Notes: generated from the letters alone by a model not told the origin. 49,706 nt of DNA from an uncultured Eubacterium sp. (GCA_910584595.1 CAJUBQ010000028.1:1-49706); one strand, 5' to 3'. Positions 24,655 through 34,988 are shown, counted from the first letter of the stretch. Made by a program: numbers and translations.

Positions 24655-25869
24655 CTATGAGGTGATTTTTTCATACAGTTTCAAAGCACGTTCAACAGTG
24701 ACATCGGAATTAAAATGTTCATGTTCACCCCACCGTCCAAGTCCATATACATGTTTTGCACCTGCAAAGTTTAAAACTTCATTTATTATTTTGGGCTTTT
24801 CAATCGTATTTAAAGGATACGCATATTCATTTACATAAGAAAATGCCGATGACTCGTCAGCCGGGTTACATCTATCTAAATTTGTTTCTGTCCAGTATCC
24901 GATACTGTTCGGACAAAAATTTTTCCGGACTAATACCCTGTGATACGGCAAATGCAAATCCGGATAATAAATCCACTGAGCATCCGTATACAACTCATGT
25001 GGATCATAATCTATTTGTATGGAAGTGTGCTTTAGCTTTTTTACATCCTCAACAAAATATTTTGGAGCTCCTATAAAATGGTTAATACTTGTCCATGGTA
25101 TCGTCATAATTATCTTTTCAGCCTGATAGCCATTTCCACAACCATCTATAACATACATTTGATCAAAATCCAATTCTGTGATGGTTGTATGATATACGAT
25201 ATGATTCCTGATACAATCTGCCATTCGAAGCCAAAGCTCTCCATAACCATGCTTTTTCGGATAATAAAACTGTGCATGTCCGGGCTGTGTACCACATGCT
25301 TTTTTAATCAAACAGCTTAACAATGTCTGTTCAAAAGACACATCCGGCAATTTTTCCAGCCAATAAGTACCAAGCTTGTCCAAATCCTCTCCAAACATTT
25401 TCTTATTATAAGGTATCATATAATCATCAGCAATTTTCTCCCCTAATTTCCAATAAATCCAATCCACAAATTTTACAGGCATCCTTTTGCCTGTATTGCA
25501 TCCTGCTGCTGCAATAGATTTTAAATAAGCTACTTGATTTAAAATCTCCATCTGCCATATATTTGCCTCAATGGGATGACTAACCATTCCTCCGCTTAGC
25601 TCAATCCTTGAATCCCTTAAATAAAGCTTCCATTCACTTTCCGGCATAAACCGAAATAAATACTGATTTACTAGCGGCCGCTTCACATCTAAAAAATGAC
25701 CGCCGCCAATATCAAATGGGAATCCACCCACATCCCGTGACCGGCATAATCCACCGGCTTCTTCTTCTTTTTCGAGCACCAGAAAAGATGTTTCCCCTGA
25801 TTCTTTTAATTTATTAGCAAAAGTAAGACCTGCCGGACCTGCTCCAAGAATCAGATATTTTAATCTCAT
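24655..25869 (-). CDS. FAD-dependent amine-oxidase/protoporphyrinogen-oxidase-like enzyme
   Basis: 404 residues from MRLKYLILGAG, with AAGGAG upstream. An N-terminal Rossmann FAD motif GAGPAGLTFANKL is followed by VLEKEEEAGGLCRS, and the C-terminus has the matching FAD contact YGLGRWGEHEH. The overall layout resembles UDP-galactopyranose mutase and polysaccharide-cluster amine oxidoreductases. Substrate prediction is not possible from sequence alone. A mutase-like role on a nucleotide sugar or lipid-linked sugar is plausible. It is the last gene of the polysaccharide operon. Confidence 0.78.
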   Translation of the reverse strand: MRLKYLILGAGPAGLTFANKLKESGETSFLVLEKEEEAGGLCRSRDVGGFPFDIGGGHFLDVKRPLVNQYLFRFMPESEWKLYLRDSRIELSGGMVSHPIEANIWQMEILNQVAYLKSIAAAGCNTGKRMPVKFVDWIYWKLGEKIADDYMIPYNKKMFGEDLDKLGTYWLEKLPDVSFEQTLLSCLIKKACGTQPGHAQFYYPKKHGYGELWLRMADCIRNHIVYHTTITELDFDQMYVIDGCGNGYQAEKIIMTIPWTSINHFIGAPKYFVEDVKKLKHTSIQIDYDPHELYTDAQWIYYPDLHLPYHRVLVRKNFCPNSIGYWTETNLDRCNPADESSAFSYVNEYAYPLNTIEKPKIINEVLNFAGAKHVYGLGRWGEHEHFNSDVTVERALKLYEKITS

Positions 25870-25888
25870 ACAAACTCCTTTTCTCAAT

Positions 25889-26572
25889 TTATTTTCTCAT
25901 ACATTCTATCGCCATATATCTCAATAACTTCATTCCGGTGGAAAATGCCTTAAAGTGTGTTTTCCCAGCCAATCTTGCTTTTTCCCTTGTAGGAAATTCT
26001 ATCCGTCTGATATGCAATTTGTAAGAACGGCATACCATTTCAATATCAACGGACGGATCAAAATCAGAAATTTGTAAACTTCGAAATGCTTTTGCCGTCA
26101 TACCCCGAAAACCATGAAGTACATCCCATATCGTATTTCCTTCTCTCTGAAACATTATTTTAGCCAAGATACCGAGTCCAAGAACAAACCATTTTCTGAA
26201 TTTTAATATTTTAGTATCTTCCTCGTTAACAGATTTTTTCATCATCCTGCTTCCAACAACCAGCTCATATCCATCTTCAAAATATTTTCTAAAACGATAA
26301 ATATCTTCTACTGGTATCGTTCCTTTTGGATGAAAAAATACAAAAGCATCACAAGAGCAATGTAAAACACCATCTATACATGCCTGATTTAACCCTTCTT
26401 TTGACTGCTGATATACACAAATCCCTTGTGACTGTAAAAATTCCACTGTGCCGTCTGTACTGCCTGCATCTATACAGTAAACCTGCTCAAACTGACTTTT
26501 GTCAATAAGCGGAATATCATGCTTGCATCCTTCCAGCTCATTCCACGTTAAAAGACACAAACCGACCGTCAT
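25889..26572 (-). CDS. Glycosyltransferase family 2
   Basis: 227 residues with the GT-A fold signatures LCLLTWNELEGC, CIDAGSTDGTVEFL (nucleotide-binding Asp) and an FFHPKGTIP segment where many GT2s have DxD. FRGMTAKAFR follows later. It has no transmembrane segment and resembles dolichol-phosphate-sugar synthase-type GT2s, so it may make a polyprenyl-phosphate sugar or extend the repeat unit. AAGGAG is well placed. It lies 12 bp after the Gmd-Fcl gene. Confidence 0.85.
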   Translation of the reverse strand: MTVGLCLLTWNELEGCKHDIPLIDKSQFEQVYCIDAGSTDGTVEFLQSQGICVYQQSKEGLNQACIDGVLHCSCDAFVFFHPKGTIPVEDIYRFRKYFEDGYELVVGSRMMKKSVNEEDTKILKFRKWFVLGLGILAKIMFQREGNTIWDVLHGFRGMTAKAFRSLQISDFDPSVDIEMVCRSYKLHIRRIEFPTREKARLAGKTHFKAFSTGMKLLRYMAIECMRK

Positions 26573-26584
26573 CTTCTTTCTCCT

Positions 26585-28600
26585 TTACTCTGCATTTCTA
26601 GCCAGCTGATTCAAATAATCTTCATATGCAAGCCGAATACCATCTTCCAGTTCCGTATGATATCTCCACCCAAGCCTGGAAGCCTTCGAAATGTCCAAAA
26701 GCTTTCTTGGAGCGCCGTTTGGCTTAGAAGTGTCCCAACGGATTTCCCCTTCATATCCAACTATCTTAGCCGTAAGCTCTGCCAAACTTTTAATTGTCAG
26801 CTCCTTTCCTGTTCCTGCATTGACTGTTTCACTGCCCTGGTAATGATTCATCAAAAAAACGCATAATTCCGCCAGATCATCCACATATAAAAATTCCCGA
26901 AACGGACTTCCGTCTCCCCAGCATGTAACAAAAGCCAGCTTTTTTTCCTTTGCCTCATGGAAACGCCGGATCATCGCTGGCAACACATGACTGTTTGACG
27001 GGTGATAATTATCATTTTTCCCATACAAATTGGTTGGCATAACTGAAATGAAATTTGTCCCATACTGTTTATTCAAATATTCACAATATTTCAAACCTGA
27101 AATTTTCGCCAACGCATATGCTTCATTTGTTTTCTCAAGCTCGGAGGTTAAAAGGCATGTCTCCTGCATCGGCTGCGGCGCCAGTTTCGGATAGATGCAG
27201 GAACTTCCAAGAAATTCCAGCTTCCTGCATCTATTTTTCCATGCTGCATTTATCACATTCATCTCCAAAATCATATTTTCATACAAAAAATCAGCCATTG
27301 CTTCCTGATTGGCAATAATACCGCCAACCTTTGCAGCCGCCAAAAACACATATTCCGGCCGCTCTCTGGCAAAAAATTTTTCAACCTGATCCTGCCTGGA
27401 CAAATCCAATTCCTGATGCGTTTTGGTAACAATATCATAATATCCCTGTTTTTCCAGTTCTCTTTTGATGGCAGAACCAACCATTCCTTTATGTCCCGCT
27501 ATGTAGATTTTAGCATGTTTATCCATAATCATAATCCAAATACCCCCCCGCTCTTTTTCTTCCCGTATCTCTTTGGAAACTTTTTTCATATCATATTCTG
27601 TCATTCGCCTGACTAATTGCTCAAATGTCGTCTTTGCCGGATTCCAGCCAAGCACCTTTTGCGCTTTGGACGGATCTCCCAAAAGATTAACCACGTCGCT
27701 CGGTCTGTACAGATCAGGACTAACTGCAACGATTACTTTTCCGGTATCTCGGTCAACTCCTGTCTCATCGATTCCTTCGCCTAAAAATTCCAGTTCTATC
27801 CCTGCATAATGAAACGCAAGCCTACAAAACTCTCGCACGCTATGCTGTCTGCCCGTAGCGACCACATAATCGTCCGGTTTCCCATGCTGCAGCATCAGCC
27901 ACATACATTCTACATAATCTTTGGCATATCCCCAGTCGCGAAGCGAATCCATATTTCCAAGATACAATTTATCTTGTATCCCTTGCACAATACGCGATGC
28001 TCCCAAAGTTATTTTTCTTGTAACAAACGTCTCGCCCCGCCGTTCCGACTCATGATTAAACAAAATTCCATTACAGCAAAACATATGGTATGCTTCTCGG
28101 TATTCCTTCATAATCCAAAAACTATATTGTTTTGCAACTGCATAAGGGCTGTACGGATGAAAAGGCGTATTTTCACTTTGCGGAACTTCCACCACTCTCC
28201 CATAAAGCTCTGATGTTGATGCCTGATATATTCTGCATCGATCTTCAATTTTGCAGATGCGGACTGCTTCCAGTATCCGAAGCGCTCCGACTGCATCAAT
28301 GTCAGCTGTCATTTCAGGTACTTCAAAGCTAACCTTCACATGTGACTGTGCAGCCAGATTATAGATTTCATCCGGCCGGATCATGCTTATTATCTTTACA
28401 ATGCTCATAGAATCCGACAGATCACCATAATGCAGATAGAACTGCGGATTTGTTTCTAAATGGTTAATCCGCTCCCTATAGTCAACGGATGACCTGCGGA
28501 TCATTCCATGCACTTCATATCCTTTTGATAACAGGAGTTCAGACAAATAAGAACCATCTTGTCCGGTAATCCCTGTAATGAACGCTCTTTTTCTCAACAT
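26585..28600 (-). CDS. gmd-fcl: Fused GDP-mannose 4,6-dehydratase / GDP-L-fucose synthase
   Basis: 671 residues carrying both enzymes that convert GDP-mannose to GDP-L-fucose. The N-terminal half (1 to about 340) is Gmd: GITGQDGSYL Rossmann motif, ASTSELYG, and PYSPYAVAK with its YxxxK. The C-terminal half (from about 355) is Fcl/WcaG: IAGHKGMVGSAI, LGSSCIYP, ALAKISGLKYCEYL. The joint is short (EEKERGGIWIMIMDKHAK) and is encoded by a run of seven G. With six G the first enzyme would end at a TGA overlapping the ATG of the second (ATGA), the usual layout for two coupled genes. The fusion may therefore be a slippage product. Confidence 0.93.
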   Translation of the reverse strand: MLRKRAFITGITGQDGSYLSELLLSKGYEVHGMIRRSSVDYRERINHLETNPQFYLHYGDLSDSMSIVKIISMIRPDEIYNLAAQSHVKVSFEVPEMTADIDAVGALRILEAVRICKIEDRCRIYQASTSELYGRVVEVPQSENTPFHPYSPYAVAKQYSFWIMKEYREAYHMFCCNGILFNHESERRGETFVTRKITLGASRIVQGIQDKLYLGNMDSLRDWGYAKDYVECMWLMLQHGKPDDYVVATGRQHSVREFCRLAFHYAGIELEFLGEGIDETGVDRDTGKVIVAVSPDLYRPSDVVNLLGDPSKAQKVLGWNPAKTTFEQLVRRMTEYDMKKVSKEIREEKERGGIWIMIMDKHAKIYIAGHKGMVGSAIKRELEKQGYYDIVTKTHQELDLSRQDQVEKFFARERPEYVFLAAAKVGGIIANQEAMADFLYENMILEMNVINAAWKNRCRKLEFLGSSCIYPKLAPQPMQETCLLTSELEKTNEAYALAKISGLKYCEYLNKQYGTNFISVMPTNLYGKNDNYHPSNSHVLPAMIRRFHEAKEKKLAFVTCWGDGSPFREFLYVDDLAELCVFLMNHYQGSETVNAGTGKELTIKSLAELTAKIVGYEGEIRWDTSKPNGAPRKLLDISKASRLGWRYHTELEDGIRLAYEDYLNQLARNAE

Positions 28601-28631
28601 AACCTCCTAAAATCTTCAAACCGCCACACAT

Positions 28632-31544
28632 TTATCCGGCTTCTCTAAGCTTAAAAAAACGAATGTCCGAAATGTTCGGCAAAGTTATCTGCTGTCCGTC
28701 CTTTGTTACGCTAATATACAAATAAGTATGCTTATTCAGCAGCCATTTTGCTCCTGCTCCAAGAGGAACCAATAATTTCCCCTGATTTACGGCACAGTTC
28801 ATCGTATGTTGCTCCTCATTTTCATCCGACCATTGTACAGTCACTTGTACTCCCGGATTATAATTTTTTTTCATCAGAAGTTTAGCCAAAAAATCGCCGT
28901 CCTGCTCCTGCTCTCCAGTCATATCGTATAAAGTATATCGAAAATTTTGATCCAGGCCGGAAAACTCCAGATACAAATAATCTGCCACATTCCCATCCAA
29001 AGGCTCTTCAAAATTAATCTGCATTCCACTATCCTTTTGTTGGAAGGTAAAAACTGCATCCGATACCGTCATAATCTTTTTTAAAGAATCCAAAGACATT
29101 CCAAGAGAAGCAGCACTTTTTCCAACATCCATCCCATCCTGAAACAACATCAGATTTTTGTGTTTTTCTTTTACATATGCAGCAGAAAATTTATCTTCGC
29201 CATCATTCGGCAAAAAACAATTCTGCTCTTCTGACCAGAGATATTCTCCTGACGTAAGTAGCCAATGGTAAAGATAGTAATTATAAAGGGGATGTATACC
29301 AGAACCAATTCTTGTCTTATTAGCCCTCGCCACATCGATCGCTTCCTGAACTGCGTCATATCCCCTGATCGTTGGTATAATTTCCATCACACCATCCCCT
29401 TTTATGCCGCACAGATAAAAGCTTCCAAACCAATCCGGCCAGCCGAGATAAGAATATTTTTTATCTTCCTGTGATAATTGCTCCGAAAAAGTTTTTACTG
29501 AATCATACAAAGAAGGTTCCGCAAAACATGTCCCCCATTTTTCAATGTCATCGTTTTCTATATAAACATACCCTTCCGGCACTGTAGTATAAGCTTCTAA
29601 TTTGGTATCAGAAGAAAAAAAACCTACGCCATTTTCGGTCGCCGGTATGAAGGCAAGCAGAAAAAACGCCAAACAGCAAACTTTCTGATGGATCAAATAC
29701 CGTTGTGCAGCTACAAATAACAATACGCTTGCCATAATAAGCACACCAAAACTTCTGGAATAAATGGTCCCGAAATCCAGTCTGACAAATGTAAACAGAT
29801 AACAGACAGCCGGCATCAGCATCGTTGACGCTGTAATTGCCAAAGCCTGAATATTTTGAAATTTCAGTTTTCCGTCTCTAATACATACACCTCCCGCTTT
29901 CAACGCTAACACATATGCAGACCATACAAAACCCGCCGGAATCATGAATGAAAAAACATCATACAATGCTATTCTGATTCCTGAATCATGTTCCATATAT
30001 GGAAAAAACCATTCAGGTACTTTCTGTCCAAAACGCGCAAGCCCATCTGCATAAATTGTCTGCCCAGACATGGCACTGACATGCCTAAACGTTCCGATCA
30101 AATATGGAAGGCAAATAAATGCTGCAACAAAGCAAATTCCCCACCCTATCCAAAATTTCACTGTTTTCATATCCGCCTTCATCTGTCCGGATTTGATACT
30201 GTCCGCTATCTGACAGATTCCAAGCGGCAGAAATGACAGACAAACGGATGCTCCATACACCGGATAATACAATCCCTGAAACAAGCTTGTTAAAAACCAT
30301 GCTTTCAGCCAAAGATTTTTTCTTTCTATCAGCTTTGGCATCATCAAAAGCAGCATCACAGGCAGTACAAAAACAAATCGGTTATAATCAAACATGGAAA
30401 AAATACACGAAATGACAAAAACATATACTCTGTCCACCTGTGCGCACAGCAATACAGCCACAAGCAACAATATCAACAAATAAAAAACATTCTGTGCTAC
30501 ATAATAATTTCCCATTTCCCCATTTCCAAACAACTGAAATACAGCTCCCTGCACGATCGAATACATACCTGAAACCGGGATATATTCAGAGAAAGGATCC
30601 TGCCCCAGTTCAAAAATCTGAGAATATCCAATGATATTTTCAAATGGGTGATGAATATCATTCGGCACAACTGCACCTGTACCGCTGAATCTGTTAAACG
30701 CCATGATACAGACACAGGTTCCATAACTGATTATCGATTTTATTTTCACATCTGTATGCCAATTCTTTTTTATTTTCCAAACCCCTTCAACCTCAAACAA
30801 GACTATCAAAGAATATATAAGTATTTTTACAGGCAACGGAGCCGGGATATTTAAAAGTTCGCCATTGTAATTATATTTTGACGCTAAATATATGAGCAGT
30901 ACAAACGGTACTGCTAACTGTCCAAGCAGACAGCCTCTTAACACAACTGTCTTTTTATCCGTACATACAAGCAGAATGATACATACTACAAAAAACATTA
31001 TCATTGCTGCCGTCATACTGTTTGCTGACTGTTCCCGACCAGCCAGGACCCAAATACGAAAAATACCGTAAAGCGCATAAATATTTATATAAAAAAATAC
31101 AAATATAGGGACAACCAGTGATTTTTCAATTACAAAGGAAAATAAAAATATAAGCATCGATACCGTAAGAACCGAATTTGTATTTGCATGTATAAAATAA
31201 TAACTTCCCGCCATTACTCCAAACATACAAATAAGCATTTTTGCATCGCCTTTTTTTCCTGTTTCACATAGATCGGATGACAGACTTTTATACCGCAGAA
31301 AAAGATAGATGCTGATCAGAAATATGCCGGAAAATATAAGTACATATATCAGCCATCGCTCTGCAGATTTATTACTAGAAAATATCGCGGTATATTCTAT
31401 TACTGCATCCGTATAGATTTGCGCATCATTACCAGTCGTTGCAAGCCAAACAACCGTTCCAATACAGCCTGCCAACACCCATGCAAATATCCATACCATA
31501 CTTTTTTTATTCAACTTTTTACGAATCCTCCTTCCTGATTCCAC
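28632..31544 (-). CDS. Large multi-pass membrane protein, GT-C-like
   Basis: 970 residues from a GTG that follows the GGAGG in the end of the preceding gene; a later TTG/ATG is possible. About 14-16 hydrophobic segments fill residues 15 to 620, and a soluble domain of about 330 residues follows, including a beta-rich end (about 830-960). The loop NDIHHPFENIIGYSQIF after a membrane helix resembles the acidic first loop of GT-C glycosyltransferases, which use polyprenyl-phosphate sugars. No precise family is recognised. A Wzy-type polymerase is a less likely alternative. Its position between the acyltransferase and Gmd-Fcl supports a polysaccharide role. Confidence 0.65.
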   Translation of the reverse strand: MESGRRIRKKLNKKSMVWIFAWVLAGCIGTVVWLATTGNDAQIYTDAVIEYTAIFSSNKSAERWLIYVLIFSGIFLISIYLFLRYKSLSSDLCETGKKGDAKMLICMFGVMAGSYYFIHANTNSVLTVSMLIFLFSFVIEKSLVVPIFVFFYINIYALYGIFRIWVLAGREQSANSMTAAMIMFFVVCIILLVCTDKKTVVLRGCLLGQLAVPFVLLIYLASKYNYNGELLNIPAPLPVKILIYSLIVLFEVEGVWKIKKNWHTDVKIKSIISYGTCVCIMAFNRFSGTGAVVPNDIHHPFENIIGYSQIFELGQDPFSEYIPVSGMYSIVQGAVFQLFGNGEMGNYYVAQNVFYLLILLLVAVLLCAQVDRVYVFVISCIFSMFDYNRFVFVLPVMLLLMMPKLIERKNLWLKAWFLTSLFQGLYYPVYGASVCLSFLPLGICQIADSIKSGQMKADMKTVKFWIGWGICFVAAFICLPYLIGTFRHVSAMSGQTIYADGLARFGQKVPEWFFPYMEHDSGIRIALYDVFSFMIPAGFVWSAYVLALKAGGVCIRDGKLKFQNIQALAITASTMLMPAVCYLFTFVRLDFGTIYSRSFGVLIMASVLLFVAAQRYLIHQKVCCLAFFLLAFIPATENGVGFFSSDTKLEAYTTVPEGYVYIENDDIEKWGTCFAEPSLYDSVKTFSEQLSQEDKKYSYLGWPDWFGSFYLCGIKGDGVMEIIPTIRGYDAVQEAIDVARANKTRIGSGIHPLYNYYLYHWLLTSGEYLWSEEQNCFLPNDGEDKFSAAYVKEKHKNLMLFQDGMDVGKSAASLGMSLDSLKKIMTVSDAVFTFQQKDSGMQINFEEPLDGNVADYLYLEFSGLDQNFRYTLYDMTGEQEQDGDFLAKLLMKKNYNPGVQVTVQWSDENEEQHTMNCAVNQGKLLVPLGAGAKWLLNKHTYLYISVTKDGQQITLPNISDIRFFKLREAG

Positions 31545-31548
31545 CTTT

Positions 31549-32611
31549 TCAATTGCCTCCCAAAAGCCGCTTCAAAATCCCATTCTCAATATACTTTGTA
31601 TGAAAACAGGCAATTCCAAAAATCAAAAACACAGTAAAAATAAACGCTGCCGTAAATGGTATTCCCATTTCCGTAAAAGCCTGCATCAAAAATCCGCCCC
31701 ATGTCATATGAAGCAGATAAACAGACAAACTGATACTGCAAAAAAAATCAACATATTTATTTGCCGTAAAACGTTTTTCCCATGTCAGACAGATGACCAC
31801 AAACAATACCGCATAAAGAAAAGAAACCAGGTACAAATTCTCAGCATAAAACTCGTATTGAAATTTTTTAAAATAAAATACCATAGCCATATAATTGACA
31901 AGCAGCAAAAGCAGCCCGTTTCCAAAAGAAATATTTTTTTCACGGTAGATTTCAGCAAGTATCACCCCTGCCAAAGGCATGTACACAAAAATCATCATAT
32001 TTGTCGGCGCATAAATATGCATCCGATCCAGCGTATAAAAAAGAGCCGCCAAAAATCCTTCTATGATCCACATACCCCCCCTTGCAAAAAAGGCGCCTGC
32101 TAAAAGCTGCATAAAATGCAGACACGATATAAAAGAAAAACAATGGCACAAGAAACCATGTAGAGCCGTTAATAACTTCCCCGTTTCCTGTCAGATACCC
32201 GATAAGCGTAATACTTTCTAACCATTGGCGAATCGTAAACTGCTGCCAATAGGTCTCCTGAAAATTCCAGCAAATCGCCTGGCAGAGCCAGAATCCGAAA
32301 AAGGCTGCAATTAATGACAAATATATTTTCAGGAGACGCCGGCATGTTTTTTTCGTCAAATGCTCATACTGCCCCTTCCACGCAAATAAAAATCCGCTAA
32401 TTAAAAAAAACAGTGACACACCAAAAGCCCCGAAGTCCTGAATAATAAAAAGCGGATTGGAAAAAAAGAAATCAACCGCTTTTTTTATCATCCACTCCTG
32501 ATTTCTAAGACAGCCAAGATGATCGTACAAGATCATGAACATTGCTAATACGCGTAAATAATTAAAACTGTTTATTTTCATACCATTCCATTTCAGATCA
32601 TATGCCTCCAT
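31549..32611 (-). pseudogene. Acyltransferase-3 family protein, frameshifted at a G7 tract
   Basis: A membrane O-acyltransferase of the Acyltransferase_3 (OafA/NodX-like) family, split in two frames. The first frame starts at 32611 (MEAYDLKWNG, AAGGAG seven bases upstream, overlapping the previous gene by 14 bp). It carries the family start SFNYLRVLAMFMILYDHLG and GVSLFFLISGFLFAW. The second frame supplies the last six or so membrane helices and ends LLGGN. Both frames run together across TTTTTTGCAAGGGGGGG near 32075-32090. Removing one G (or one T) joins them into a continuous protein of about 350 residues. Phase variation, a true mutation and a sequencing error are all possible. Confidence 0.85.
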
Positions 32612-33545
32612 GCGAAAGCTCCTTTGAAAAATACCGAATCGTAGCCAACAGCCCTGTTTCCAGATCAATTTTTGGCTCCCAGCCTAATTCTTTCACCGCT
32701 AATGCAATATCTGGTTTTCTTTGCGTAGGATCGTCTGACGGCAAAGGCAGATGAATGATGTTAGATTTGGAATCCGTCAGCGCAATGACTTTTTGCGCCA
32801 GCTGCATAACCGTAAATTCAGACGGATTTCCAAGATTGACCGGCCCGGTAAAATCTTCACCACTCTCCATCATGCGGATGATCCCGTCAATCAGATCATC
32901 GACATAACAAAAGCTGCGCGTCTGCCCTCCGTCGCCATATACGGTAATATCTTTATTCTGTAACGCCTGAATAATAAAATTTGAAACGACACGTCCGTCC
33001 TGCGCGTGCATATATGGCCCATATGTATTGAAAATACGGATGACTTTGATCTTTGTCCCATATTCTCTGTAATAATCAAAGCACAAGGTTTCAGCGCATC
33101 GTTTCCCTTCGTCATAACATGCCCGGATACCGATCGGATTTACATTTCCCCGGTAAAGCTCTGTCTGTGGATGCACCAATGGCTCACCATACACTTCACT
33201 CGTAGAAAACTGTAAAATACGCGCATGGTTTTTATCCGCTAATTCCAACAGGTTCATCATTCCAATCACACATGTGCGTAACGTGGATACCGGTGATTTC
33301 TGATAATGAGGCGGACTGGCCGGACAGGCAGCATGATATATTTCATCCGCTTTCACAAAAAACGGCTCTGAAATATCATGCTCAAAAAACGCGAAGCGCG
33401 GATGATCCAGCAATTCTTTTATATTGTCTTTTCTGCCTGTATAAAGATTGTCTACAGCCGTTACCGTATGCCCCTGTGCAAGAAGCTTTCTGCACAGATT
33501 CGAACCTAAAAATCCGGCGCCTCCTGTTACTAATATATTTTTCAT
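32598..33545 (-). CDS. uxs: UDP-glucuronate decarboxylase (UDP-xylose synthase)
   Basis: 315 residues from MKNILVTGGAGFLGSN, with GAGG eight bases upstream. The short-chain dehydrogenase core is typical of UXS enzymes: HAACPASPPHYQ, FSTSEVYGEPLVHPQ, NPIGIRACYDEGKR (catalytic Tyr and Lys), RIFNTYGPYMHAQDGRVVS and GQTRSFCYVDDL. These blocks separate it from dTDP-glucose dehydratases and GalE. It converts UDP-glucuronate to UDP-xylose. It directly follows ugd, which makes its substrate. Confidence 0.93.
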   Translation of the reverse strand: MKNILVTGGAGFLGSNLCRKLLAQGHTVTAVDNLYTGRKDNIKELLDHPRFAFFEHDISEPFFVKADEIYHAACPASPPHYQKSPVSTLRTCVIGMMNLLELADKNHARILQFSTSEVYGEPLVHPQTELYRGNVNPIGIRACYDEGKRCAETLCFDYYREYGTKIKVIRIFNTYGPYMHAQDGRVVSNFIIQALQNKDITVYGDGGQTRSFCYVDDLIDGIIRMMESGEDFTGPVNLGNPSEFTVMQLAQKVIALTDSKSNIIHLPLPSDDPTQRKPDIALAVKELGWEPKIDLETGLLATIRYFSKELSHGGI

Positions 33546-33570
33546 GTTGATTTCCTCACTCACATCTGTT

Positions 33571-34932
33571 TTATCCTATATTTTCATGCGGCCATTCCAC
33601 ACTTTCCATGCCTACTCCGATCTGATGGTATTCAAAGCCAAGTTCTGCCAATTCTCCTGCATCATATTGGTTTCTCCCGTCAAATATGACAGGCTCTTTC
33701 AACAGCTCTTTCATCAGTTCGTAATCAGGGCTTCTAAATTCTTTCCATTCGGTAATCAAAATCATAGCGTCACATCCACTCAGTGAATCGTATTTTCCAT
33801 CAAAATACGTAACGTTTGTATTCCCTTTTAAATAACAGTGTTTTGCTTCCTTTACCGCTTTGGGATCGTATGCATGTATGTCTGCGCCGCGCTTTGTCAG
33901 TTCATTGATAATTACAATTGCCGCGCTCTGTCTCATATCATCCGTATCCGGCTTAAAGGACAGCCCCCATGCCGCAAACGTATGCCCTGTCAAATCCTCT
34001 CCATATTTTTTGACAACCTTATCCGGTATTACCTGCTTTTGTAACGCATTTACCTCTTCCACTGCCTGCAAAATGCGCGGAGCATAACCGTAGCTTTGGC
34101 TTGTCCGGATCAATGCCTGCACATCTTTTGGAAAACAACTTCCTCCGTAACCGCATCCGGGATAGATAAAATGATAGCCAATCCTATGATCCGAACCGAT
34201 CCCGATACGAACTTTGTTAACATCTGCGCCTACAAGTTCACATATATTTGATATTTCATTCATAAAGCTGATTTTGGCAGCCAGCATAGAATTTGCCGTA
34301 TACTTTGTCATTTCTGCAGATGCAATGTCCATAAACAGCAGCGCTTCCGTAGTCCGCACAAACGGCGTATACAGCTCTCTCATTTTCTTTTCTGCCCGTT
34401 TTGAATCTGTGCCAATAACAATCCTGTCCGGTGTCAGGCAGTCATGCACAGCCGTTCCTTCTTTTAGAAATTCTGGATTGGAAACAACATCAAATTCCAG
34501 ACTGCTCTTTCTCTCATCCAGTTCCTTTTGAATGGCTTTTTTTACTTTTACCGCTGTCCCAACCGGAACGGTAGACTTGTCGACGACATACATATGTCTT
34601 ATCATATGACGTCCGATGCCTGACGCTACTTCCAGCACATAATAAAGATCTGCGCTGCCGTCTTCTCCCATTGGCGTTCCTACCGCTATAAAACATATCT
34701 GCGCCGTCTTTAACGCCTCCTCTAATTTCGTTGTAAAAGAAAGCCTTTTTGCTTCCGTATTCCTCTGCACGATTTCCGCCAGTCCCGGCTCATAAATCGG
34801 AAGCTCTCCCTTTTTGATGCTTTCAATTTTTTTTGCGTCAACATCCACACAAATAACATCATTTCCCATATCCGCAAAACACGCGCCTGAAACCAATCCT
34901 ACATAACCGGTTCCTACTACTGCTATTTTCAT
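33571..34932 (-). CDS. ugd: UDP-glucose 6-dehydrogenase
   Basis: 453 residues; oxidises UDP-glucose to UDP-glucuronate with NAD. The N-terminal Rossmann motif is VVGTGYVGLVSGACFADMG, and later blocks are PIYEPGLAEIV, STVPVGTA, NPEFLKEGTAVHD, GYGGSCFPKD (catalytic Cys) and WGLSFKPDTDDMR. The length is normal. It lies 25 bp upstream of the UDP-xylose synthase gene, so the two steps are one unit. Confidence 0.96.
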   Translation of the reverse strand: MKIAVVGTGYVGLVSGACFADMGNDVICVDVDAKKIESIKKGELPIYEPGLAEIVQRNTEAKRLSFTTKLEEALKTAQICFIAVGTPMGEDGSADLYYVLEVASGIGRHMIRHMYVVDKSTVPVGTAVKVKKAIQKELDERKSSLEFDVVSNPEFLKEGTAVHDCLTPDRIVIGTDSKRAEKKMRELYTPFVRTTEALLFMDIASAEMTKYTANSMLAAKISFMNEISNICELVGADVNKVRIGIGSDHRIGYHFIYPGCGYGGSCFPKDVQALIRTSQSYGYAPRILQAVEEVNALQKQVIPDKVVKKYGEDLTGHTFAAWGLSFKPDTDDMRQSAAIVIINELTKRGADIHAYDPKAVKEAKHCYLKGNTNVTYFDGKYDSLSGCDAMILITEWKEFRSPDYELMKELLKEPVIFDGRNQYDAGELAELGFEYHQIGVGMESVEWPHENIG

Positions 34933-34988
34933 CTTTGTATTCCTTCCTCATATATCGTTTTTCTAACAACTTGCGGGCAAAGTTCTTT

